Assembly (NCBI GenBank): GCA_049840595.1
Contig: JASGKO010000042.1
Location: 244,918 to 308,917, forward strand
Length of the DNA: 64,000 nt
From: JASGKO01 sp049840595
GTDB taxonomy: Bacteria > Verrucomicrobiota > Verrucomicrobiia > Chthoniobacterales > Chthoniobacteraceae
Direction of reading: 5' to 3'
Shown here: positions 57,320-64,000 of the stretch, in pieces
How positions within the stretch are numbered: position 1 is the first letter of the stretch
How the letters are laid out: each line of letters begins with the position of its first letter
Position numbers and translations under genes: made by a program
Notes under the pieces: model-generated
What the model was told of the DNA's origin: nothing
The model's database searches: none
What the model saw: only the letters and a program-made list of their open reading frames with translations

Positions 57320-58270
57320 ATGAAAATTCTCGTTACAGGCGGTGCGGGCTTCATTGGCTCCAACTTTGCCGCGCAGTGTCTTTCCCTCGGCCATGAAATC
57401 GCGGTGATGGATGAGTTCAACGATTTCTACGATCCGGCGATCAAGCGGGCCAATGTGGCCGCGCTGGGGAAGGACGTCGCCGTGCACGAGATGGACATCC
57501 GTGATGCCGAGGGCGTGCTGCGTGTGGTGAAGGAGGGTGGCTTCGATGCGATCGTGCACCTGGCCGCGCGCGCCGGGGTGCGGCCGTCGATCCTGCAGCC
57601 GCGCCTGTATATCGAGACGAATATCCTGGGCACCTACAACCTGCTCGAAGCAGCGAAACAGGCGGGGATCAACCGCTTCATTTGCGCGAGCAGTTCCAGC
57701 GTCTATGGCGTGCTGGAGACGGCGCCCTTCAGCGAAGACATGGCGCTTACCTCGACCATCTCGCCCTACGCTGCCACCAAGCTGGCCGGCGAACAGTTTT
57801 GCTCGAACTACGCGCACCTCTACGGGATGCGCACGATCAACCTGCGCTTCTTCACGGTCTATGGTCCGGGCCAGCGTCCCGACCTCGCGATCCACAAGTT
57901 TGCGCGCCTGATTGCGGATGGGAAGCCGATCCCGGTCTTTGGCGACGGCTCGACGCGCCGCGATTACACCTACATCGACGATATCGTGCAGGGGATGCTG
58001 GCGTGCCTCACCTACGAGGGCCAGCTTTGCGACGTCTTCAACCTCGGCGAGAGCCAGACGACCACCCTCGCGGAGCTGATCGAGCACCTCGAAAACGCGC
58101 TCGGCAAAAAGGCGATCATCGACCGCCAGGCGAACCAGCCCGGCGACGTCCCGCTCACCTATGCCGATATCACGAAGGCGAAGAAGCTCCTCGGCTACGC
58201 GCCGACGACCAAGATCGCGGAGGGCATTCCGAAGTTCGTGGAGTGGTTCCGCGAATACTACAAGAAGTAG
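57320..58270 (+). CDS. NAD-dependent nucleotide-sugar epimerase (UDP-glucuronate 4-epimerase-like)
   Basis: 316-residue extended SDR. N-terminal MKILVTGGAGFIGSNFAA (NAD site), HLAARAGVRPSI as in UDP-glucuronate epimerases, active-site Ser (CASSSSVYG) and YxxxK (YAATK), then RFFTVYGPGQRPDLAI. It supplies an activated sugar for surface polysaccharide. It could equally be a UDP-glucose 4-epimerase; the VRPSI segment favours the glucuronate type. Confidence 0.88.
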   Translation: MKILVTGGAGFIGSNFAAQCLSLGHEIAVMDEFNDFYDPAIKRANVAALGKDVAVHEMDIRDAEGVLRVVKEGGFDAIVHLAARAGVRPSILQPRLYIETNILGTYNLLEAAKQAGINRFICASSSSVYGVLETAPFSEDMALTSTISPYAATKLAGEQFCSNYAHLYGMRTINLRFFTVYGPGQRPDLAIHKFARLIADGKPIPVFGDGSTRRDYTYIDDIVQGMLACLTYEGQLCDVFNLGESQTTTLAELIEHLENALGKKAIIDRQANQPGDVPLTYADITKAKKLLGYAPTTKIAEGIPKFVEWFREYYKK

Positions 58271-58296
58271 CCACCGAGCACACAGAGGGCACGGAG

Positions 58297-58725
58297 GTGA
58301 GAAAACTGATTTTATTCTGTGCGGGTGCATTTAGCCTCTGTGGAGCATGCTTGCTTTTTGCGAGCTTTCTTACCATTGGGATCAATGATGGCGAGTGGCG
58401 CAATCTTTCCGAGAAAGGAACTTTCTCACAGCCAGAAGCAGTCATTTGGGAACGGTGGAGATTGAATGAAGATTCAATCCAGCCGTTCCCTGGAACCGAG
58501 GCTGCGAACCGCCACCAATCCTTCCTTGTGGTGCGCGATGGAGTGGCGAAAGGCTGGTTATTCAGTTTTACTATTTGGGAAGGACGAGTCGAAGGCGATG
58601 AACGTCCTCAGGCTGCCATCGGTTACGGATGGGGTGCCCACTATTCAATCCAGCCAGCCGTCTATTCGCTTGTCATCGCCTTTTTATTCCTGGTTTGGGG
58701 ATTCCACCTGCGAAAGGCGGAGTAG
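58297..58725 (+). CDS. Small membrane protein (142 aa)
   Basis: Unrecognised protein with two membrane helices, one at each end (LILFCAGAFSLCGACLLFASFL and AVYSLVIAFLFLVWGFHL), and a ~90-residue hydrophilic middle with Trp-rich segments (EWRNLS, VIWERWRL). GTG start at 58297 lies in a CACAGAGGGCACGGAGG repeat remnant that also supplies a GGAGG. Function unknown. Confidence 0.55.
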   Translation: MRKLILFCAGAFSLCGACLLFASFLTIGINDGEWRNLSEKGTFSQPEAVIWERWRLNEDSIQPFPGTEAANRHQSFLVVRDGVAKGWLFSFTIWEGRVEGDERPQAAIGYGWGAHYSIQPAVYSLVIAFLFLVWGFHLRKAE

Positions 58726-58743
58726 GGTGGAAATATTGTTGTC

Positions 58744-59124
58744 ATGAATTCCATCGAAGCGGGATTGAAAAAAGCAGGCGTGCAGGAGGCCAAGCGCCAT
58801 TTGTTCATCTGCATCGGGCCGGAGTGCTGTGATTCGGCTGCAGGAGAGCGGGTATGGGATTATGTAAAACGGCGGGTGCGGGAAACGGGGCTGAAGGCGA
58901 TGCGGACGAAGGCCGGCTGCTTCCGCGTCTGCGCGGGTGGGCCGTGGCTCGTGGTTTACCCGGAAGGCGTATGGTACGGAGCGGTGGATGAGGAGCGCTT
59001 CGAGCGCATCCTGCAGGAGCATCTGCTCGGCGGCACACCGGTTGCCGAATGGATGGTGGCGAAAAACGACCTCTGCGGCGGCGGGCAGGAAAATGACCAA
59101 TGTCGAATGACGAATGACCAATGA
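58744..59124 (+). CDS. Thioredoxin-like [2Fe-2S] ferredoxin
   Basis: 126-residue protein of the thioredoxin-like ferredoxin group: cluster cysteines in LFICIGPECC and GCFRVCAGGPWLVVYPEGVWYG, and a C-terminal helix VDEERFERILQEHLLGG. An electron carrier; its partner is not evident. The last ten residues (ENDQCRMTNDQ) are encoded by a dispersed AATGACCAATG-type repeat, so the C-terminus is an extension by repeat DNA. Confidence 0.87.
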   Translation: MNSIEAGLKKAGVQEAKRHLFICIGPECCDSAAGERVWDYVKRRVRETGLKAMRTKAGCFRVCAGGPWLVVYPEGVWYGAVDEERFERILQEHLLGGTPVAEWMVAKNDLCGGGQENDQCRMTNDQ

Positions 59125-59126
59125 TG
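59091..59126 (+). repeat. AATGACCAATG-type repeat at the ferredoxin gene end
   Basis: AATGACCAATGTCGAATGAC then GAATGACCAATGATG: four units of roughly AATGWC(C/G). It overlaps the last codons of the ferredoxin gene. Confidence 0.7.
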
Positions 59127-59172
59127 CGGAGGTCACTCCGCTCCCCTTTAGCGGCTTGGCAGCTTGGCGGTT

Positions 59173-59215
59173 AAATCCTCTCCCCGCCGCGCTCGCCGCG
59201 TCCACTGCGGTTCAA
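59173..59215 (+). repeat. CCGCCGCGCTCGCCGCGTCC repeat, solo arm
   Basis: CCCCGCCGCGCTCGCCGCGT followed by CCACTGCGGTTC; the same arm as at 9118-9145, here without a partner. Confidence 0.65.
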
Positions 59216-59222
59216 ATTCCGC

Positions 59223-59810
59223 CTACACTTTGGCGTTGCTGATGATGCTCAGGAACTCCACGGGCGGCTCGTAGATACGCACGGGCCCGTGCTCGATGTT
59301 GCCGTCGAAGAACAGGCTGTCGCCGGGCTCCAAATGGAAGACTTGATCGGCATGACGGTAATCCATCGCACCCTTGAGCATGTAGAGCAGCTCGTGGCCA
59401 GGATGGCGGAAGACGTTCTTGGCCGGGTCCACATTTCCCTCCTCGATCTTCATCAGGTAGGGCTCGAAATCCTTTTCAAAAGGCAGCCCCTGCGCGAGCG
59501 ATTCGTAGCTGTGGCCGATTTTTGACCCGCGACCGACGATTACCTTGCGGTCGCTTGCCTTCACCAGCGAGGCGCGCGGCTGCAGGCCGGAGGTCTGGAA
59601 AAAGAACCCGGGCTCCACGGAAAGCGCAAAGGCGATGCGGGTAAGCGTGGAGACGGGCGAGGAGACCTTGCCGTTCTCGATCTTGGAGAGCTGGCCCTTG
59701 GTAAGCTTCACCTCCCCGGCAAGCTGGTCGAGCGTGACGTCACGCTGGACGCGGAGGGCGCGGATCTTTTGCCCGATCTGGGCCTCAATACTTTCGTCGG
59801 GCTTTTCCAT
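59223..59810 (-). CDS. XRE-cupin transcriptional regulator
   Basis: About 195 residues. N-terminal XRE helix-turn-helix (IGQKIRALRVQRDVTLDQLAGEVKLTKGQLSKIENGKVSSPVSTLTRIAFAL) and a C-terminal cupin (HPGHELLYMLKGAMDYRHADQVFHLEPGDSLFFDGNIEHGP). Such proteins often regulate amino acid or polyamine use, with a small ligand in the cupin. ATG 59810 (MEKPDES) is the better start. Divergent from an APC permease, its likely target. Confidence 0.9.
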   Translation of the reverse strand: MEKPDESIEAQIGQKIRALRVQRDVTLDQLAGEVKLTKGQLSKIENGKVSSPVSTLTRIAFALSVEPGFFFQTSGLQPRASLVKASDRKVIVGRGSKIGHSYESLAQGLPFEKDFEPYLMKIEEGNVDPAKNVFRHPGHELLYMLKGAMDYRHADQVFHLEPGDSLFFDGNIEHGPVRIYEPPVEFLSIISNAKV

Positions 59811-59904
59811 GAAAATTGCGGAGTTCCAGCAAATCAACCAACTGGCCGGGGAGCAAGACTAAAAGCAGCCATCTGATCCCGGTGGCTCAAAAATTGCTTC
59901 TAAG

Positions 59905-59931
59905 GAAACTGTTGTTTCAAACAAAGAAACA
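59905..59931. promoter_or_regulatory. Candidate operator for the XRE-cupin regulator
   Basis: Half sites alternate as GAAAC (59905-59909), GTTTC (59914-59918), GAAAC (59926-59930). TGTTTC-N7-GAAACA (59913-59931) is a perfect inverted repeat. It lies 95 bases upstream of the regulator start and 46 bases upstream of the permease start. Confidence 0.55.
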
Positions 59932-59976
59932 TGAACCTGCCTAATAAACCAATAAAGTCACAAACGAGGGAAGTTT

Positions 59977-61400
59977 ATGAACACACCTAACACCAAGGGA
60001 TACGGGCTGAAAGCGACCTGCCTGTCTTTCCCGGAAACCCTGTCGCAATCGGTGGCGAACATTTCGCCCACCCTTACCCCGATGGTCATCGTGCCATTGG
60101 TCTTTGCCTCGGCCGGAAACGGAACGTGGCTGTCATACCTCTTCGCCACCGTGGGCCTGATCCTGGTGGGAATGAATATCAACCAGTTCGCCAAGCGGTC
60201 GGCGAGCCCCGGGTCTCTGTATTCCTTTGTCTCCAAGGGACTTGGGCTGGATGTGGGTTTCATTGCCGGCTGGTGTCTCATCGTCGCCTACCTCTTCACG
60301 GCCATGGCGGTACTGGCGGGCTCGGTGAACTATACGATCATCCTGCTCCAAATGCTCCATTTAAATATCCCGCCGGTCATTCTTTTCGGCATCGGCGCGC
60401 TGGCGGCCTGGCTGGTAGCCTATAAGGACATCAAGCTCTCCACCCGCCTGATGCTGGCGCTGGAGGTGCTCTCGATGGTGCTCATCCTCGTCCTGGGAGC
60501 CTTCATTATGTTCCACAAGGGAGCCTTTATAGACACCGATCAATTCTCGCTCAAGGGCATGGATTTCGCGGGTTTCAAGGGAGGCCTGATTCTGGCGATT
60601 TTTAGCTACGTTGGCTACGAAAGCGCAACCACGCTGGGTGAAGAGGCCAAGAACCCGCTGAAAAATATTCCGCGCTCGGTGATTCTCAGCGCCCTGATCG
60701 CGGGCATCTTCTTCATGGTCACCTCGTACATTGCGGTGCTTGGGTTCAAGGGCATGAAGACGGGCCTCGGGGCCAGCTCGGCGCCGTTCAATGATCTGGC
60801 GGATGCGACCGGCATCGGCTTCCTCGGCGTGCTGATTTCCATCGGCGCGGTGATCAGCATGTTTGCCTGCACGCTCGCGAGTATTAACGCGGGTTCACGC
60901 ATCATCTTCATGCTCGGGCGGCACGGCATTCTGCATCCGCATCTCGGCAAGGCCCATGGCAGCAATGAAACGCCGCACTGGGCGGTGACCATTTCCTCGG
61001 TGATCACCTTCATCCTGCCCGCGATCATGCTCCTCAAAGGGCTGGGCGTGCTCGATGTCTTCAATGATTTGAGCACGATCGCCACCTACGGCTTCCTCAT
61101 CGGTGTATGCGCTGGTCTCGATCTCCGCGCCGGTTTACCTGAAGCAGATTGGCAAGCTTACGGTGGGTAGCGTGATTCTCGCTGCTGGGCATCGGCTTCA
61201 TGATCCCGCCGATCCTTTCCACCGTCTCGCCCATGCCCGCGCCACCGATGGATAAATTCCCGTATTACTTCCTTGCCTACCTCGGGGTCGGCATCGCGTG
61301 GTTCGTCTTCCTGCGCTTCAAGGCCTCGGGCAGGGTGCTCACGGAAATCAAGGCCGATCTGGAGGCCGTTCATTCGCAATATAGTGCGGAATCCATGTAA
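59977..61400 (+). CDS. APC-family amino acid/polyamine permease (two frameshifts)
   Basis: Inner-membrane transporter, about 474 residues with twelve predicted helices: YGLKATCLSFPETLSQSVANISPT, SVANISPTLTPMVIVP, the NQFAKRSASPGSLYSFVSKGLG segment typical of APC carriers, FSYVGYESATTLGEEAKNPLKNIPRSV, and CTLASINAGSRIIFMLGRHG. Frame changes near 61108 and 61185 hide the last helices (IVYALVSISAPVYLKQIGKL..., GIGFMIPPILS). It diverges from the XRE-cupin regulator, which probably controls it. Substrate unknown. Confidence 0.83.
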
Positions 61401-61517
61401 TCCAGTGGTTGGTTGAAACTGGTGCCGGTGCCCGGAACTTAGCCGCCGGGCACCGGCTTCCAGTCAACTTGGGGCTTTACGAAAAGTCGCGGGAAAAACA
61501 GGATGGCGCCCCACCCC

Positions 61518-62481
61518 ATGTTCCCCCAATTTCCTCCCCCACCGCCTCCGGCCTGGCCGGATTTTTTCTTTTTTAACCCTGCTGCTGGCGGGCACCGCGC
61601 TGGCACAACAACCGGCCAGCGAACCCGAAGGCCGACGACGTGGTCGTCGGCCGATGGGAGCGGACAATACAAGACGGTGCAGGAAGCCATCAATGCCTCG
61701 CCGCAAACCTCGACCGCGGAAAAGCCGTGGACGATTTTCATCAAGCCCGGGATTTATCAGGCTGATCTACATCCAGCGTGAAAAGCGGTTCCTGCATCTC
61801 GTGGGCAGCGATGCTGAAAAGACCGTGCTCACCTTCAAGCTGTATGCCAGCCAGCCCGGCCCCGATGGCAAGCCCGATGGGAACGTTTCGCACCCCCTCA
61901 GTCACGATGATCCGATCGATTTTTCCGCCGAGGGTGTGACCTTTGAAAACTCCGCCGGGCCGGTGGGCCAGGCCCTCGCGGTCCGGATCGACGGCGACCG
62001 CGCGGTCTTCCGGCATTGCCGGTTTACGGATACCAGGACACGATCCTCACCAACGCGGGCCATCACTATTATCAACAATGTGAAATCGCCGGGGCCGTCA
62101 TTCCATTTGGCGCGGGGTCGATCAGTCTCGATGGCTGCTGGATCCGATTGCGTCGGCAATGGTTACATCACCGCCGCCTCGACCCCGCAGGAGCAGCCCT
62201 ACGGCTACGTGTTCTCGCACTGCACGATCACGGCGGAGGCCAAAGTGAAGCGCATGTTCCTGGGCCGCCCGTGGCGGCGCCCGTACGCCAGCGTCGCGTA
62301 CCTGAATACCGCGATGCCCGACTGCATCTCACCCGAGAGGCTGGAACAACTGGGGCAAGCCCGCCAACGGGAAGCCACCATACGCAACGCGGGATACGTC
62401 CAGCACCGGCCCCGGCGCCCATCCCGAGAGCCGCGCGAAATGGGTGCACCAAGCTCACCGCCAGCGATGCGGCGGCGATGA
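61518..62481 (+). pseudogene. Pectinesterase-family gene, broken by several frameshifts
   Basis: Carbohydrate esterase family 8 fragments in at least four frames: a signal peptide (LTLLLAGTALAQQ), DGSGQYKTVQEAINASP, KPWTIFIKPGIYQ, GVTFENSAGPVGQALAVRIDGDRAVFRHCRF, GYQDTILTNAGHHYYQQC, GNGYITAASTPQ and FLGRPW. The catalytic Asp block is damaged: where the family has a DFIFG-type segment this reads GAVIPFGAG. Because a catalytic block is altered as well as the frame, I call it a pseudogene, though poor sequence near a contig end could add to the damage. The 5' end is approximate. Confidence 0.75.
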
Positions 62482-62856
62482 CGCCGGAGAAGGTGCTCGG
62501 GGATTGGGTAAGGGGCGTGAATAGAAATCACACCGTCATGTCGAGCGGAGCGCAACGCAGTGAGACATGCTGTAATCGTGGCCGGTTAGTTGGACCCGGT
62601 CCATTCTCCCTCCAAACGAGCGAAGTGCAGGTCCTGTGCAGTAACGAAGCGTTCTTGCTCCAGAAAAATTTCGCCAGGTCCTTCGACTCCATTCCGCTGC
62701 GCTCCATTGTGCTCAGGATGACATCGTTTTTGAAGGAGAACGTAGATTCAGATCAAGCCGACCATCGCTATAAAGAAGTCCCTCGCCCCCTCTCCTGCCA
62801 ACATATCGGTTGACGAAATCAACCTCTGCCACGATTTCTTTCCGACAGGGAATCAT
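62482..62856. other. Gap between the two broken genes
   Basis: 375 bases without a gene; mostly the repeat at 62535-62726. Confidence 0.6.
62535..62726. repeat. GTCATGTCGAGCGGAGCG-type repeat, inverted ends
   Basis: Left end GTCATGTCGAGCGGAGCG (from 62535); right end includes TCCTTCGACTCCATTCCGCT (from 62679) and finishes GCTCAGGATGACAT. The ends are partly complementary. Repeats of this type (TTCGACTCCGCT...CAGGATGACA) are widespread in intergenic DNA of many bacteria. Confidence 0.65.
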
Positions 62857-63918
62857 ATGCAATCTGTCTCTTCTCCTGCATCCAGTCGTCCTGCACCCGT
62901 CACCTCTGCCCACGGGACTGCACGTTCACCGAATCGGAATGGCTCGCGCTCGGCGCCGCATTGGTATTCGGTCGCCTTTCCCGACAAGGTAAAAGGCCCG
63001 CCCTTTGCGGCCCGGTTGCTGGATGAACGGCTCGCCATCTATCGCACGACCGAGGGCACTCCAGTCGTAGTGCGCGATCTGCGTACCGCGGCGCACCGCT
63101 AAGCATGGGCTCGGTGGTCGGCACCGGGCTGGTGCAAATACCACGGCTTTCGCTACGACTCCGAGGGGCACTGCGTGTGCCGTCCCCGCCAATCCCGGCG
63201 GCGCAAAATGCGCCGAAGCTGCGCCTGCAAACCTATCCGGTGCGCGAGCAATGCGCTCATCTGGACCCGCCTGTTCGACCATGGCGAAGTCCCCTTCCAC
63301 AATGAAGATCGAGACGGTCCAGACTACCTGCAAGTGCTGCCCGACAGCCTGGAGCTCAAGGCCGCGGCGGGTCGGGAGATCGAGGGCTTCCTCGATGTAG
63401 AGCCACTTCGCCTTCGTCCACGCCGAAACCTTCGGCGAGCGAGAATCCAGAGGTGCCCACCTATCCGGTGCGCGCTACGACTCCGGGCGGTTTCCAAGCC
63501 GATTATGTGAGCACGGTAAGCAACTATCCGACCCATCTGAAGCACCTCAATCCGCCGGGCTTTAAGTGGCGTAGGTTGTTTGAGGTATTGGTGCCCTTCA
63601 CGGCGAAGCTCACCGTCTTCTTCCCGAACGATGGCCTGCTGCACATTCTCAAGTGCGGCGTGCCCGTTCTCCGCGCGCAAGACTCGCGTCTTCGAGTCCG
63701 ATTTGCCGGAACTTCGACAAGGATGCACCCCTGCAGGACACACTCGATTTCAATCACAGGGTATTTCCGGAGGACAAGGAGATTGTGGAGCAGCAATACC
63801 CCGAGGATCTGCCCATCGATCTGTATGAGGAGGTACATATCCGGGCAGACCGGAGTTCGATCATCTATCGACAGTGCCTCGGAAAATTGGATCTGGGGCG
63901 GCGATTCCTTCGCGTAAA
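62857..63918 (+). pseudogene. Rieske oxygenase-like gene, degenerate
   Basis: Fragments in several frames: WYSVAFPDKVKGPPFAARLLDERLAIYRT, HRGAPLSMG-like DNA, CKYHGFRYDSEGHCV (second cluster motif), DRDGPDYLQVLPDSLELKAA, PGFKWRRLFEVLVPF, and a C-terminal EVHIRADRSSIIYRQCLGKLDLGRRFL. The first cluster motif has lost its Cys and His (reads S-A-Y-R-G-A-P). Substitutions as well as indels point to a real pseudogene. It is unrelated in sequence to the intact-looking Rieske gene at 41831. ATG 62857 is the probable start. Confidence 0.7.
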
Positions 63919-64000
63919 AAACGCATTCCGATCGAATCCGCCGCCAATTTTAGACCAGTGTGTCCGACATTGGGGATTTTCAAAGGCGTCCGATTCATCC
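63919..64000. other. Window end, nothing recognised
   Basis: 82 bases after the broken Rieske gene; no feature seen. Confidence 0.4.

Overview
The window most likely comes from a member of the Verrucomicrobiota with moderately high GC. Three things point there. A very long PilX-like protein at 52341-56655 matches the 'Verru_Chthon cassette protein A' family. A PEP-CTERM anchored secreted protein and a GxxExxY protein are present. The intergenic spaces are full of CCACGAAG-type, GGACAGGAT-type and CCCCAACGG-type dispersed repeats. I see no rRNA, no conventional tRNA and no CRISPR. Many conserved genes carry single-base frameshifts, often in short homopolymers (at least 25 in total). These look mostly like sequencing or assembly error. 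The last 2.5 kb is worse and looks truly degenerate.

Layout. 1-4260: cellulose synthase genes bcsA-bcsB (minus strand). 4730-7151: a PEP-CTERM protein and three unrecognised small genes (minus). 7332-11986: a secreted unknown, a pseudopilin, an OmpR-type two-component pair and another secreted unknown. 11999-18742: an MBL-fold hydrolase, then housekeeping genes (5-formyl-THF cyclo-ligase, thiD, purD, an S41-like protein, ubiE, an ATP-grasp protein).

18744-25234 is an RNA-repair locus. rtcR (plus strand) diverges from an operon rsr - three tandem Y RNAs - rtcB - rtcA (minus strand), which has a sigma-54 promoter. The three Y RNAs have matched end helices carrying the bacterial Ro-binding motifs. 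Their inner module is a tRNA whose order is circularly permuted: T-arm, acceptor stem closed by a short loop, D-arm. RtcR presumably senses an RNA-damage signal through its CARF domain and switches on Ro protein, Y RNAs, ligase and cyclase together.

25324-30652: a sialate O-acetylesterase, a RhaT-type transporter, an 800-base island of nested palindromic repeats, and a VanW-glycosyltransferase fusion. 30777-32563: a lower-GC two-gene ATPase/TOPRIM-like module that resembles a defence system.

32945-51555, all on the plus strand, is a nitrogen-scavenging island: a guanidine-hydrolase-like ureohydrolase with a His-rich N-terminus, a creatininase-family hydrolase, a Cache-LuxR regulator, a type III glutamine synthetase, a class I amidotransferase, a NitT/TauT-type ABC importer, a Rieske oxygenase, a SUMF1-domain protein, a NodB-type deacetylase, an SDR, a TIM-barrel isomerase, and urease genes ureA, B, C, E, F. 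My reading is that an imported guanidino or N-methylated compound is cleaved to urea, urease releases ammonia, and the glutamine synthetase captures it. A mobile-looking GxxExxY nuclease-family cassette sits between ureB and ureC, and msrB between ureE and ureF. ureD and ureG are not in the window.

51559-64000: the Verru_Chthon A gene with a coupled secreted unknown, a nucleotide-sugar epimerase, a small membrane protein, a thioredoxin-like ferredoxin, an XRE-cupin regulator divergent from an APC permease, then degenerate pectinesterase and Rieske oxygenase genes.
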